DNA of 64,000 nucleotides from GCA-2693325 sp964011675 (GCA_964011675.1 CAXGPR010000003.1:49644-113643), one strand, 5' to 3'. Counted from the first letter of the stretch, positions 42,324-50,730 are shown. Numbers and translations are program-made. The notes: a model not told the origin generated them from the sequence alone.

Positions 42324-43760
42324 ATGCCGATTCGTCTCGGGACAAATATAGCTTCAATTAACGCACAAAGGCAGCTTAACATCAATAGTGCGGATTTTAC
42401 TAAGAGAGTTGAGCGTTTGTCCTCTGGCCTACGCATCAATAGGGGTGCTGATGATGCTGCAGGTCTTTCAGTCTCTGAAGGTATGCGCTCAGAGATATTA
42501 GGTATGCGTCAAGGAGTTCGTAATGCCGAACAAGGCATTAGCATGATTCAGTTGGCAGAAGGATCGCTCAACGAAGTCAGTAATATGCTCCGACGAATGC
42601 GAGAAATTTCCGTGCAATCGGCAAACTCGACGATTAACGATGTTAACCGGGAAAGTTTGTCATCCGAGTTCAATCAGTTGTATGCAGAAATTGATCGAAT
42701 TGCCACTTCTACTACTTACAACAACAATGTTTTGTTGACGGGATTCGGTAATGCTGTTTCACAGAGTTCCGATGTGTCTACTGCCTTAGATGGATATTCT
42801 GGGGTTAGAGAGGTTAGTATTTCTGGAGCTGTTCCGGGAACATATGAGTTCTCAGATGAAAATTCGGATGATAGTCAGATTACCTTGGCTGTAAATTTAC
42901 CTGATGGTACTGAACTCAAGCAGTCTATTGACATGGGTACTTCATTAGATAGGGACAATGGGGAAAATGTTGTCGCGACCGGTACTACTTGGGTTGCTAA
43001 TTTTGATCGTTTAGGAGTACAGGTAACGCTTGTTGGGCCCAATGTTGATAACATAAACACTTTCAAGAGCGATATTGAAAGCGGTGGTGATGGTGGCTCG
43101 GTCGTTATCGGAAACGAGACCGTAGAAATTACAGCAGGAGAGTCGGTTGAGTCTATTGCAACGAAGCTTAACGATGTTCTATCTTCGCTAAATCCCGCTG
43201 GATCGGCCGAATATAACGAGGAATTTGACGAACTTCGGGTAGATACAGGTGGTAATGAAATTTTAGATAACCCGGTGGGATTTCTCGGACTGAAAAATGC
43301 GAATGCATATATTGATGGTCGCTTGAATGGAAAGCAAATCGTCATTTCTGAAGCAACAGGTGGTGTGTTGCAAATTGGCCCTAATAATACATCCGACAAT
43401 CGAATTGCTTTGAATATTGGTGATATGCGGGCTAGCGGTTCCGAATTGAACTTAGCTGGGCTGTCAGTTTCTAACCTCGAGAGTTCGCGTAGTACCATTA
43501 CGCGTTTAGATAACGCGATTTTAGTAGTTACACGTCAGCGTGGTGACCTAGGGGCTATCCAGAACCGTCTGCAGTATACAACAGGCAATCTTGGTAATGC
43601 TATAGAGAACCTGACGGCGGCTGAGTCGGCGATCCGTGATGCCGATGTTGCGGAGGAAATCACAGCATTCACTCGCAATCAGATATTATCTCAAGCTGCC
43701 ACTTCAATGATAACACAGGCTAATGCTTTGCCGCAGAGTGCCCTGCAGTTACTTCAGTAG
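42324..43760 (+). CDS. Flagellin 1 (478 aa, with flagellin-IN-like insertion)
   Basis: Filament protein. The conserved N-terminal D0/D1 (LGTNIASINAQRQLNINSAD, RVERLSSGLRINRGADDAAG, RNAEQGISMIQLAEGSLNEV, NREsL..EFNQLYAEIDRIA) and C-terminal domain (RQRGDLGAIQNRLQYTTGNL, AESAIRDADVAEEITAFTRN, QILSQAATSMITQANALPQS) are complete. The variable middle (about 145-390) is some 90 residues longer than in the other two flagellins and includes, at 257-325, a segment with the flagellin_IN outline (VVIGNETVEITAGESVESIA then TKLND) like the repeats in the neighbouring FliD. Ser/Thr/Asn-rich surface regions would be glycosylation targets. It has its own sigma-54 promoter, unlike its sisters. Confidence 0.97.
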   Translation: MPIRLGTNIASINAQRQLNINSADFTKRVERLSSGLRINRGADDAAGLSVSEGMRSEILGMRQGVRNAEQGISMIQLAEGSLNEVSNMLRRMREISVQSANSTINDVNRESLSSEFNQLYAEIDRIATSTTYNNNVLLTGFGNAVSQSSDVSTALDGYSGVREVSISGAVPGTYEFSDENSDDSQITLAVNLPDGTELKQSIDMGTSLDRDNGENVVATGTTWVANFDRLGVQVTLVGPNVDNINTFKSDIESGGDGGSVVIGNETVEITAGESVESIATKLNDVLSSLNPAGSAEYNEEFDELRVDTGGNEILDNPVGFLGLKNANAYIDGRLNGKQIVISEATGGVLQIGPNNTSDNRIALNIGDMRASGSELNLAGLSVSNLESSRSTITRLDNAILVVTRQRGDLGAIQNRLQYTTGNLGNAIENLTAAESAIRDADVAEEITAFTRNQILSQAATSMITQANALPQSALQLLQ

Positions 43761-43777
43761 ATTAGTGAATAAAAGTT

Positions 43778-43804
43778 TAAAGAAGATCCTTAATCTGACG
43801 ATAG
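43778..43804 (+). promoter_or_regulatory. Probable sigma-28 (FliA) promoter of flagellin 2
   Basis: TAAA (43778-43781), 15 bases, then GACGATAG (43797-43804) against the consensus TAAA-N15-GCCGATAA. It lies about 90 bases before the flagellin 2 ATG. The same bases also form a weak stem (TAATCT/AGATTA), so it may overlap a terminator of flagellin 1. Confidence 0.55.
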
Positions 43805-43878
43805 ATTAGGTAGTGTTAGTTACTACTAAGTAATATTACAAAAGTGCGGAAAGGAATCTGCGCAAATAGAGCCACCAG

Positions 43879-43887
43879 ACAAGGAGG
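43879..43887 (+). promoter_or_regulatory. Flagellin 2 ribosome binding site overlapping a CsrA-type motif
   Basis: ACAAGGAGG combines a full Shine-Dalgarno with the CsrA core ACANGGA. More GGA triplets occur upstream (near 43848 and 43853), the arrangement expected for CsrA-repressed messages. ATG follows at 43896 and is preferred to TTG 43890. Confidence 0.55.
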
Positions 43888-43895
43888 TTTTGGTT

Positions 43896-45065
43896 ATGGC
43901 CCTAAGTATGAACGTTAATACCAATATCACGGCAATGAACACTCACCGTCACGTGGGTGTAAACAACAGAGACTTAGGAACTCGCTTAGAGCGACTCTCT
44001 TCTGGTCTTCGCATAAACAGTGCCGCCGATGATGCGTCCGGATTGTCCATATCAGAAGGTTTTAAAGCTCAAATAACCGGTTTAACTATGGGAGTGCGCA
44101 ACGCTGAAATGGGTGCCAATCTCGTGCAAGTTGCTGAAGGTTCTCTGAGCGAAGTCAGTTCCATGCTAATTCGCATGCGGGAACTTGCTGTGCAATCTTC
44201 TACTAGCACGTTGAACGATCGAAATCGTGAATCAATTGATGCAGAAGTGAATCAACTCAAGCAAGAAATTGATCGGATCGCACAGTCAACCGTATATAAT
44301 GATCACACTTTGCTGACAGGAACGGGTAATCGTCCGGATCTCACAGCATCTACTGCGTTGACAGACGCAGCAACAACCGGAGTGAAAAGTATTACCTCAT
44401 CTGGCACGCCAGAAGGAACTTATTCAATAGAGGATAATGGAGACGGAACTATATCGGCTGATAACGGTATAATTAGTCAGACTATTAGCTTTTCGACTCT
44501 GCTTGATGGAGATCAATTAGCCACTGGCACTACGGCAGTACTCAATTTTGATCGGCTTGGTTTGCAGGTTACGTTGGCTGGTCCCGAAGTCGCCGATGCA
44601 GAAGGAGACTATGAACTTGGTGACTTAGATGGGAAGACCATTGAGATTGTTGGAACTGATCCTGGGTGGTCTTTTCAGGTAGGAGCAGATGATGTCAGCC
44701 AGGATCGAGTCGAACTTTCCATTGAAGATATGCAATCAAGTGGTTCTTATCTCAATCTGGACACCGTTTCTTTGGGAACTATCGATAGCGCTAGGGGATC
44801 TATTGCCAAGTTAGATGAGGCTATAGATCGCGTGTCCCAAACGCGTGGTACTTTGGGATCAATCCTCAATCAATTAGAGCGCACGATCAGTTTTACTGAT
44901 AACTCGATAGAGAATAATACGAACTCTGAGTCGACGATACGTGATGCAGATATGGCAGTTGAAGTATCTCGTCTCACGCGCGTCCAAGTACTCAGTCAAG
45001 CCGCAAGTGCCATGTTGGCTCAGGCCAATGCGGCTCCAACGGCCGCGCTGACTCTTCTTGAGTAG
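43896..45065 (+). CDS. Flagellin 2
   Basis: Filament protein of 389 residues. N-terminal MNVNTNITAMNTHRHVGVNN, LERLSSGLRINSAADDASGL and NAEMGANLVQVAEGSLSEVS; C-terminal TRGTLGSILNQLERTISFTD, NSESTIRDADMAVEVSRLTR and VQVLSQAASAMLAQANAAPT are all typical flagellin D0/D1 sequences. The middle region (about 140-290) is close in layout to flagellin 3 (LDGKTIEIV, WSFQVGADD) and lacks the insertion of flagellin 1. Transcription is likely by sigma-28. The three genes appear to be diverged duplicates. Confidence 0.97.
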   Translation: MALSMNVNTNITAMNTHRHVGVNNRDLGTRLERLSSGLRINSAADDASGLSISEGFKAQITGLTMGVRNAEMGANLVQVAEGSLSEVSSMLIRMRELAVQSSTSTLNDRNRESIDAEVNQLKQEIDRIAQSTVYNDHTLLTGTGNRPDLTASTALTDAATTGVKSITSSGTPEGTYSIEDNGDGTISADNGIISQTISFSTLLDGDQLATGTTAVLNFDRLGLQVTLAGPEVADAEGDYELGDLDGKTIEIVGTDPGWSFQVGADDVSQDRVELSIEDMQSSGSYLNLDTVSLGTIDSARGSIAKLDEAIDRVSQTRGTLGSILNQLERTISFTDNSIENNTNSESTIRDADMAVEVSRLTRVQVLSQAASAMLAQANAAPTAALTLLE

Positions 45066-45112
45066 GTAGAAAAAGCAAATAAGTAAGCTGGTCAACATTA
45101 AGTAATGTGTGT

Positions 45113-45150
45113 GTAAGAACTGAGGGAAGGGGGCTTTCCTCAGTTCTTAC
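45113..45150 (+). terminator. Long stem-loop after flagellin 2
   Basis: GTAAGAACTGAGG (45113-45125) and CCTCAGTTCTTAC (45138-45150) pair perfectly over 13 bases around a 12-base loop, 48 bases after the stop. There is no T-run, so it may be an RNA-stabilising or processing structure rather than a classical terminator. The gap 45066-45378 holds this, a sigma-28 promoter and a leader hairpin, and no gene. Confidence 0.6.
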
Positions 45151-45175
45151 CGTACCAATAAGACATAGAAAAAAT

Positions 45176-45203
45176 TAAAGGTCGACATTTAGCATGCCGA
45201 TAT
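45176..45203 (+). promoter_or_regulatory. Probable sigma-28 promoter of flagellin 3
   Basis: TAAA (45176-45179), 16 bases, then GCCGATAT (45196-45203), seven of eight bases of the FliA -10 consensus. It would give a leader of about 165 bases before the flagellin 3 ATG. Confidence 0.6.
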
Positions 45204-45300
45204 GTTGTGTTAGGTGACATACAGACATTGGCGTCTTAAAGAAGGAGGAGTAAAGCGACACTTTTTGCACGAGTTTTAATCTGAAGGATCGGGTATTAAG

Positions 45301-45320
45301 GCTCTGTTGGGGAACAGAGC
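45301..45320 (+). promoter_or_regulatory. Leader hairpin of flagellin 3
   Basis: GCTCTGTT-GGGG-AACAGAGC is a perfect 8-base-pair hairpin with a G-tetrad loop inside the predicted leader of flagellin 3. The GGA at the loop edge could be a CsrA contact. Its half-sites CTCTGTT/AACAGAG equal those of the palindrome upstream of mlaD (4216-4232). Confidence 0.45.
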
Positions 45321-45360
45321 TACTAACACATGGCACGGATGCCTTATAAGAGCTTGTTAA

Positions 45361-45369
45361 ACAAGGAGG
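45361..45369 (+). promoter_or_regulatory. Flagellin 3 ribosome binding site overlapping a CsrA-type motif
   Basis: ACAAGGAGG again merges a strong Shine-Dalgarno with ACANGGA, nine bases before the ATG. Several upstream GGA triplets in the leader would allow CsrA to bridge two sites. Confidence 0.55.
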
Positions 45370-45378
45370 TTCGATTAA

Positions 45379-46545
45379 ATGGCACTTCGAGTAAACAACA
45401 ATATTTCAGCCCTTAGTGCTAAAGGGCAACTCAACGCGAATAACCGCATGCTAGGTCAAAAGCTGGAGCGGTTAGCGTCGGGGTTACGCATCAATCGGGC
45501 AGCCGATGATGCAGCTGGTCTTTCTGTCCGCGAAGGCATGCGAGCAGAAATTTCGGGACTTAAAGTCAACGTGAGCAATGCTGAACAGGCGTCCAACCTG
45601 CTCCAAGTTGCTGAAGGGTCTCTAAATGAAGTCAATGCCATTCTGGTGCGTATGCGCGAACTGGCTGTGCAGTCTTCTTCGAGCACAGTTACTGACCAAA
45701 ACCGCGATTCAATTCAGGCTGAGTTTACTCAGTTGACGCAGGAAATAGACCGAATTGCTCAGGCTACTGTTTACAACGAACAGACTCTATTGACTGGTTT
45801 TGGTAACGCGGTTAATAAAGGAACATCTACGGCTGTGACTACCAGTAACGCAACTGGTGTAACTGCAATACGCATTTCCGGTGCACAGACAGGCACATAC
45901 ACGTTTGCCGATGCTGACGCTACCGATGGGGAAATTACTCTGGGAAATGGAACAGTTACACAGACCATCGATTTGGGCTCACAGCTCGATGGCTCCGTTG
46001 TTGCTACGGGTTCGCAAATTTTAGCAAATTTTGATCGCTTAGGTGTTCAGGTTACGCTGGCTGGCGCAGATGTTGAAAACGCTACAGGTGATTTTACCGA
46101 TGGCGATCTTGATGGAACTACGATTGTCGTCGATTCTGGAACTGGTGGCTCCTTTCAGGTGGGGCCGACAGACGGTGCTTTTAACAGGATAGATGTTAAT
46201 GTGTCTGATATGTCAGCGACGGGTTCCATACTAAATTTGGATTCCTCTTCGGTTTCGACCATTACAGATGCTCGCACCGCGATCACATCGATTGATTTGG
46301 CTATTACCGAAGTTGCTTCCGAACGCGGTAATTTGGGTGCATTTCAAAATCGTCTCTCGTTTACTATTGCTTACACGGAAAATGAGATTGAGAACATTCA
46401 GGCTTCTGAAGCGTCTATTAGTGACGCTGATGTAGCGGCCGAGGTAACTGAGTTTACCCGGGCTCAGATTCTTAGTCAGGCTTCTACGGCGATGTTGGCT
46501 CAGGCTAACGTAATACCGCAGAATGCTTTGGCCTTGTTGCAGTAA
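45379..46545 (+). CDS. Flagellin 3
   Basis: Filament protein of 388 residues. N terminus ALRVNNNISALSAKGQLNAN, LERLASGLRINRAADDAAGL and NAEQASNLLQVAEGSLNEVN; C terminus ERGNLGAFQNRLSFTIAYTE, ASEASISDADVAAEVTEFTR and AQILSQASTAMLAQANVIPQ. The short middle domain (about 140-290) resembles that of flagellin 2 (DLDGTTIVV, GSFQVGP). Its leader carries a hairpin and CsrA-type site, so it may be the most tightly translation-controlled of the three. Confidence 0.97.
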   Translation: MALRVNNNISALSAKGQLNANNRMLGQKLERLASGLRINRAADDAAGLSVREGMRAEISGLKVNVSNAEQASNLLQVAEGSLNEVNAILVRMRELAVQSSSSTVTDQNRDSIQAEFTQLTQEIDRIAQATVYNEQTLLTGFGNAVNKGTSTAVTTSNATGVTAIRISGAQTGTYTFADADATDGEITLGNGTVTQTIDLGSQLDGSVVATGSQILANFDRLGVQVTLAGADVENATGDFTDGDLDGTTIVVDSGTGGSFQVGPTDGAFNRIDVNVSDMSATGSILNLDSSSVSTITDARTAITSIDLAITEVASERGNLGAFQNRLSFTIAYTENEIENIQASEASISDADVAAEVTEFTRAQILSQASTAMLAQANVIPQNALALLQ

Positions 46546-46567
46546 AAATAGGCTACTGATAGATACT

Positions 46568-46594
46568 CGATGCGGAGCAATCTGCTCCGCATCG
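46568..46594 (+). terminator. Perfect hairpin after flagellin 3
   Basis: CGATGCGGAGCA and TGCTCCGCATCG form a 12-base-pair stem with a three-base loop, 22 bases after the stop. No T-run follows. It may limit readthrough from flagellin 3 into flaG or protect the flagellin message. Confidence 0.6.
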
Positions 46595-46643
46595 GGCGCA
46601 ATCGGTAAAACCGCACTTCCTCTCGGGTTGAGAGGTGAATAAT

Positions 46644-47009
46644 ATGATTGACACAAATGCTTCAGTTTCTGATATAAGGTCTAAAGAGGTGCAGTCGACT
46701 TCTGGAAATACACGGCCTCATGCGAGCTTGGACAGCGCGGCTGGAAACGACTCTGCCGCCCCCACGGAGAACGAGTCTCAGCTGAGTCTGGAAAAGACCC
46801 GCTCTATGGTCGCAGAGCTGAATAAGACGCTGGAAGAAGTGGAGGGTAACTACTCGGTTTCTGTTGATGATGATACGGGCTTAGTGGTAGTGCGTATAAC
46901 GGATACAGAAACGGGTGATATTATTAAGCAGGTTCCACCTGAGCAGGTGTTAGAAGCCAGCGTCAGTCTGGACAAGATTATAGGATTATTGGTTAACGAT
47001 CAAGCCTGA
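46644..47009 (+). CDS. flaG: FlaG family protein
   Basis: Flagellar protein of 121 residues from ATG 46644 (GAGAGG is placed properly; a GTG lies at 46635). A disordered Ser/Asn-rich N terminus (to about 50) is followed by the FlaG core: EKTRSMVAELNKTLEEVEGN, YSVSVDDDTGLVVVRITDTE and TGDIIKQVPPEQVLEASVSL. FlaG proteins influence filament length and usually sit between flagellin and fliD as here. Confidence 0.93.
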   Translation: MIDTNASVSDIRSKEVQSTSGNTRPHASLDSAAGNDSAAPTENESQLSLEKTRSMVAELNKTLEEVEGNYSVSVDDDTGLVVVRITDTETGDIIKQVPPEQVLEASVSLDKIIGLLVNDQA

Positions 47010-47032
47010 AGTGTCGAGTGACACTTCAGGCT
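47003..47032 (+). terminator. Perfect hairpin overlapping the flaG stop codon
   Basis: AGCCTGAAGTGTC (47003-47015) and GACACTTCAGGCT (47020-47032) pair over 13 bases with loop GAGT. The flaG TGA lies in the left arm. No T-run follows. Placed between flaG and fliD it could lower fliD expression relative to flagellin. Confidence 0.6.
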
Positions 47033-47073
47033 GTAGTACTATAGCGCAGTACAGACCAGGGAAGTGAATAGCG

Positions 47074-50000
47074 ATGTCCCAAGGTGTATCATTCTCAGGT
47101 CTGGGCTCCGGCCTCGATACCGATAGCATTATATCGCAGCTCATCAGTATAGAGCGCCGTCCCATTAACCTGATACAGAGGCGTCAGGCTACATTAGAGC
47201 AACAAAAGGGTGTTCTCAACTCAATTAATTCGAGTTTGATGTCCTTACAAGGCTCTGCCGAGAGCTTAGCGACCGATGATGCGTTTTCAATTGTTAATGC
47301 TAGCTCGGATGCTAGTTCCCGCGTTTCAGTGGATGCTTCCAACGAAGCGGCCGCTGGAAACTTTGGCGTAGAAGTTATAGGGCTAGCTAAAGCACGCCGG
47401 CTTTCTTCTCGTTCTTTTTCTAGTTTGTCTGACTCACTAAATCTTAGCGGTGAATTTGTTGTAAACGGCAAGGGAATCGAATTAGATACAGACGATGGCT
47501 TGCTCGATATTCGCGATAAGATAAATTCTGCTGATGCGGGTATTACAGCTCAATTACTCACAGTTTCTTCCGGTGATAGTAGACTGATACTGACTGCAGA
47601 TGAAGTCGGGAGTAACGGTTTCTCTATTCAGGACGCTAGCACGTCCAACGTGCTTCAGGGACTCGGTTTCACTTCCAGTGATGCCAGTATTAAGAACGAC
47701 TTCTTCAACGGTGCGCGTAGCGGACAATTTCTTGAATCTGATCAATCCATTGGCGAACTTCTTTCGTTGAGTTCACCTCCTTCTGGCACTATTACCGTCG
47801 GCGATAATGGCTTGGACATAGATCTGTCTAGCGATTCGCTGGAGTCCATTCGTGATAAGATCAATCAGGCTGATATAGAGGGGGTTACGGCGTCTATTTC
47901 AGTTAATGATGTAGATGGAATAACCCGCTATCAGCTTGAGGTTGATGGTACTACGAGCTTTTTAGATGATGGAGGAGTATTAGAAAGCATTGGTGTTTTG
48001 GCCAATGGTGGAGGTTTAGCAGAAGCCGTTACTTTTGGAGCAGAGAGTGATGTCTTTGTCAGCAGTAGCACGGCATTGGCTTCGCTCATGGGATTGGCAA
48101 ACGGTCCAAGTGGCACCGTAGAGATCGATGGACAAGAAATCGATATCGATTTAGCTGAGGACTCGTTAGGTGATATTCAAACGAAGATTAACGAGACGTT
48201 TTCTGAATCTGTTTCGGCTTCCATTATCAGTTCGACCGATGATGAGGGGAATGCATTACTGAAACTGCGCATTGTGGGCACTACGGATTTAGTAGATGAT
48301 GGGAATGTTCTCGAGTCAATAGGTATTCTTGTAGGTTCAAATAATGCTTTTGAGAGCGTCGCGCAGGTTGTTACGTCGAATGCGGCATTGCAAGAAAACG
48401 GTAATCTCAGAAACGAAACCGCTTCTGGGGCGAAGACAGACATTTTTTCGAGTGATACCGACAGTGTAGAAAGCCAGATTAATTCTTCTGCGACCGGAAC
48501 TGTCACTATAGGTGGTGCAGAGATTGAAATTGACTTGTCAACGGACTCTCTCAACGACATACGCGACAAGATTAATCTTGCTGCACCAGAGGGCGTAACG
48601 GCAGTTGTTAACGCAGTTGGTCCCGGCGAATTTGAGTTGGAGATTAGCGGAACCCAAGAAATGGTCGACGATGGAGGTGTCCTCAATGCGATTGGCATTG
48701 TGGAAGATTCTTCGGCCATAAATGCAGAGACACTTTTCTCAAATATCTTAGGTTCTAGTGTGGAAGCCGGTGACACTATATCTATAAGTGGAAAAGATAG
48801 AAACGGCGATCAAATTTCGAGTACTTACACCATAAGCAGCACTAACTTGAAGGTTCAAAGTTTGCTCAACAGCATCGAGCAAGCCTACGGTAATTCAGTG
48901 ACTGCCTCGATTGATACGGCTGGTCGTATTGTGCTGCGAGATGATGAAGCAGGTGCCAGTGAATTGACTCTCAACCTGCAGGCTAATAACGAGGGAGGGG
49001 GCACCTTAGAATTGGGGAGTGCTACCCGGACTACGACCGGTACTGACGCCCGTTCATCCGAACTGCAGGCCGGTCAAGACGCACAATTTCGCATAAACGG
49101 TATTGAGCTGACTCGGGCAAATAATACGATCACTGATGCAGTTGAAGGTGTTACGTTGAACCTGCTTGAGGCCGAAGAAGGTGAACTGATCAATATCACC
49201 ATCAACAGAGATGATACCTCCGCACTGCGTGATAATATTCGTTCGTTTGTTGACCAATTCAACACGGCGATGGATCTGATTAATGAGCAGTTTGCTTACG
49301 ATGAGGCCACACAGACGGCTGGGCCAATGGCTGGCGATTCTACCATTCTCTCTCTACAAACTCGTTTGCGTTCGATAGTTACTTCGCAAGTGGACGGCTT
49401 GGACGAGGGTTTTAACGCGCTTGTGTTAGTGGGAATTAATTTCGACCGCACAGGTCGTTTGCAAATTGATGAAGATCGTCTGACGGAAGTTCTAAATGAA
49501 AACCTCGAAGATGTACGTAAGCTTTTTGTTGCTCAAGGTAATGCTTCAGATGATGAAGTTGATTTCGTTTCGTCTAACTCACGGACTACAGCTGGAGACT
49601 ACAGCGTTGCCGTTACCCAGGCAGCCTCTGTTGCTTCGCTTATTGGCAGCGTGGAATTTGAAGGTGAGCTCAACCAAGATCAGACGTTAGAGATTATAGA
49701 CAAGGTTACCGGTAAACCAGCGTTAATACAGTTGAGTGCTGGTGATGATCTAGACTCGATTGTCTCACAAATCAACTCGGAACTGAATAGCGATGTTGCA
49801 GAAGTACGCCGAGCTTCTATCGCCAATACGACTGATGGTAATGCGGCTATTCTCGCTTCAACGGCTTTTGCAGACATATTTGGTGCGGGGTCTCAAAATG
49901 GGGATACCATACGTATAAACGGCACCTCTCATGACGGGACGACACTCTCGCGTGTTTTTACCATCGAAGACACTGCAACGACTACTGTTGGCGATTTACT

Positions 50001-50730
50001 TTCAGAAGCGCGCAGTATGTTTGGTGGCAACGTAAGTGCTAATATAGATTCCGAAGGCCGTATAGTAATCACCGATAATCAGGTTGGAAGCAGTAACTTG
50101 ACGTTGACTCTCATAGAAGAGAATGAGGGCGGTGGAAGTCTCAACTTTGGAAGTATTGAAGTTGAGATGGAAGGCCGTTTGGGTCTTGATATCATGGCGA
50201 GCAACAAGGATAACCGACTTGCCATTGAGCACAACGGGTATGGTGAGCGAAATGGTTTTACTGTGAGCACGGAGTTTTCCGAGCTGGGTCTTAGTGCAGA
50301 ATCTGTTGAGGGGCAAGATGTTCAGGGGACAATTGATGGTCAAGAAGCTGACGGTTTTGGGCGTATTTTAACGGGAAAAATTGGCGCAGATAATGTTGAT
50401 GGTTTATCGCTACGTGTAAACCTTACTGGGGATGAGTTAGCCGAACAGGGTGAAGACCAAGGCAGTGTAAATCTAATTTTCGGGGTTGGGCGTCTGTTAA
50501 CAGACGAACTTAGCGCGATAACGGATTCCTTTGATGGCACGATCAAGAACCGCGAGCGTGCGATTGATGATACGATTGACGATTTAGACTCGCGAATTGC
50601 CGATATGGAACGTCGTATCGAGCAAAAAAGACTCAATCTAGTGGGGCGTTTCGCTTCGCTGGAAGGGAGTATTGCTACCCTGCAGTCACAGGGAAATTTT
50701 CTGAGTAGCCAGTTGGCCGGTTTGAGATAG
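47074..50730 (+). CDS. fliD: Filament cap protein FliD (HAP2), very large, with repeated inserts
   Basis: Capping protein that folds flagellin at the filament tip; 1218 residues against the usual 450-700. FliD_N is at 1-105 (SFSGLGSGLDTDSIISQLIS, IERRPINLIQRRQATLEQQK). Four copies of a flagellin_IN-type module lie near 125, 238, 346 and 474, each ending DKIN or TKIN. A different ~85-residue module occurs twice (about 563-648 and 938-1026: GDTISISGKDRNGDQ / GDTIRINGTSHDGTT). FliD_C motifs follow in 660-820 (FRINGIELTRANNTITDAVE, NITINRDDTSALRDNIRSFV) and 1140-1218, with coiled coil (DSRIADMERRIEQKRLNLVG) and the end GNFLSSQLAGLR. The expansion is likely to be surface-exposed cap leg domains. 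Confidence 0.95.
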   Translation: MSQGVSFSGLGSGLDTDSIISQLISIERRPINLIQRRQATLEQQKGVLNSINSSLMSLQGSAESLATDDAFSIVNASSDASSRVSVDASNEAAAGNFGVEVIGLAKARRLSSRSFSSLSDSLNLSGEFVVNGKGIELDTDDGLLDIRDKINSADAGITAQLLTVSSGDSRLILTADEVGSNGFSIQDASTSNVLQGLGFTSSDASIKNDFFNGARSGQFLESDQSIGELLSLSSPPSGTITVGDNGLDIDLSSDSLESIRDKINQADIEGVTASISVNDVDGITRYQLEVDGTTSFLDDGGVLESIGVLANGGGLAEAVTFGAESDVFVSSSTALASLMGLANGPSGTVEIDGQEIDIDLAEDSLGDIQTKINETFSESVSASIISSTDDEGNALLKLRIVGTTDLVDDGNVLESIGILVGSNNAFESVAQVVTSNAALQENGNLRNETASGAKTDIFSSDTDSVESQINSSATGTVTIGGAEIEIDLSTDSLNDIRDKINLAAPEGVTAVVNAVGPGEFELEISGTQEMVDDGGVLNAIGIVEDSSAINAETLFSNILGSSVEAGDTISISGKDRNGDQISSTYTISSTNLKVQSLLNSIEQAYGNSVTASIDTAGRIVLRDDEAGASELTLNLQANNEGGGTLELGSATRTTTGTDARSSELQAGQDAQFRINGIELTRANNTITDAVEGVTLNLLEAEEGELINITINRDDTSALRDNIRSFVDQFNTAMDLINEQFAYDEATQTAGPMAGDSTILSLQTRLRSIVTSQVDGLDEGFNALVLVGINFDRTGRLQIDEDRLTEVLNENLEDVRKLFVAQGNASDDEVDFVSSNSRTTAGDYSVAVTQAASVASLIGSVEFEGELNQDQTLEIIDKVTGKPALIQLSAGDDLDSIVSQINSELNSDVAEVRRASIANTTDGNAAILASTAFADIFGAGSQNGDTIRINGTSHDGTTLSRVFTIEDTATTTVGDLLSEARSMFGGNVSANIDSEGRIVITDNQVGSSNLTLTLIEENEGGGSLNFGSIEVEMEGRLGLDIMASNKDNRLAIEHNGYGERNGFTVSTEFSELGLSAESVEGQDVQGTIDGQEADGFGRILTGKIGADNVDGLSLRVNLTGDELAEQGEDQGSVNLIFGVGRLLTDELSAITDSFDGTIKNRERAIDDTIDDLDSRIADMERRIEQKRLNLVGRFASLEGSIATLQSQGNFLSSQLAGLR
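47446..48723 (+). repeat. Four tandem flagellin_IN-type modules within fliD
   Basis: The copies share the phrase G-x-(I/V)-x5-G-x2-(I/L)-(D/E)-(I/L)-D-L-x2-D-S-L-x2-I-(R/Q)-(D/T)-K-I-N. Examples are IDLSSDSLESIRDKIN (copy 2), IDLAEDSLGDIQTKIN (copy 3) and IDLSTDSLNDIRDKIN (copy 4); copy 1 is DTDDGLLDIRDKIN. Spacing is about 108-128 residues. Copies 2 to 4 also share DGGVLESIG / DDGNVLESIG / DDGGVLNAIG, so they arose by internal duplication. Confidence 0.85.

Noticed and set aside
42875..43498. Minus-strand open frame of 207 codons inside flagellin 1
   Set aside because: Antisense to a clear flagellin; Ser/Thr/Pro-rich low-complexity translation typical of a shadow frame.
45331..45350. TGGCAC upstream of flagellin 3 as a third sigma-54 promoter
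   Set aside because: The -12 part (TTGCW at N5) is missing; the following bases are GGATGCCTTATA.
46568..46594. Hairpins around the flagellins read as CRISPR repeats or mobile-element ends
   Set aside because: Each stem has a different sequence, there are no spacers, and no transposase or target-site duplication is visible.
48177..48776. Minus-strand open frame of 199 codons inside fliD
   Set aside because: Antisense to the FliD repeat region; open only because of the repeat codon bias.
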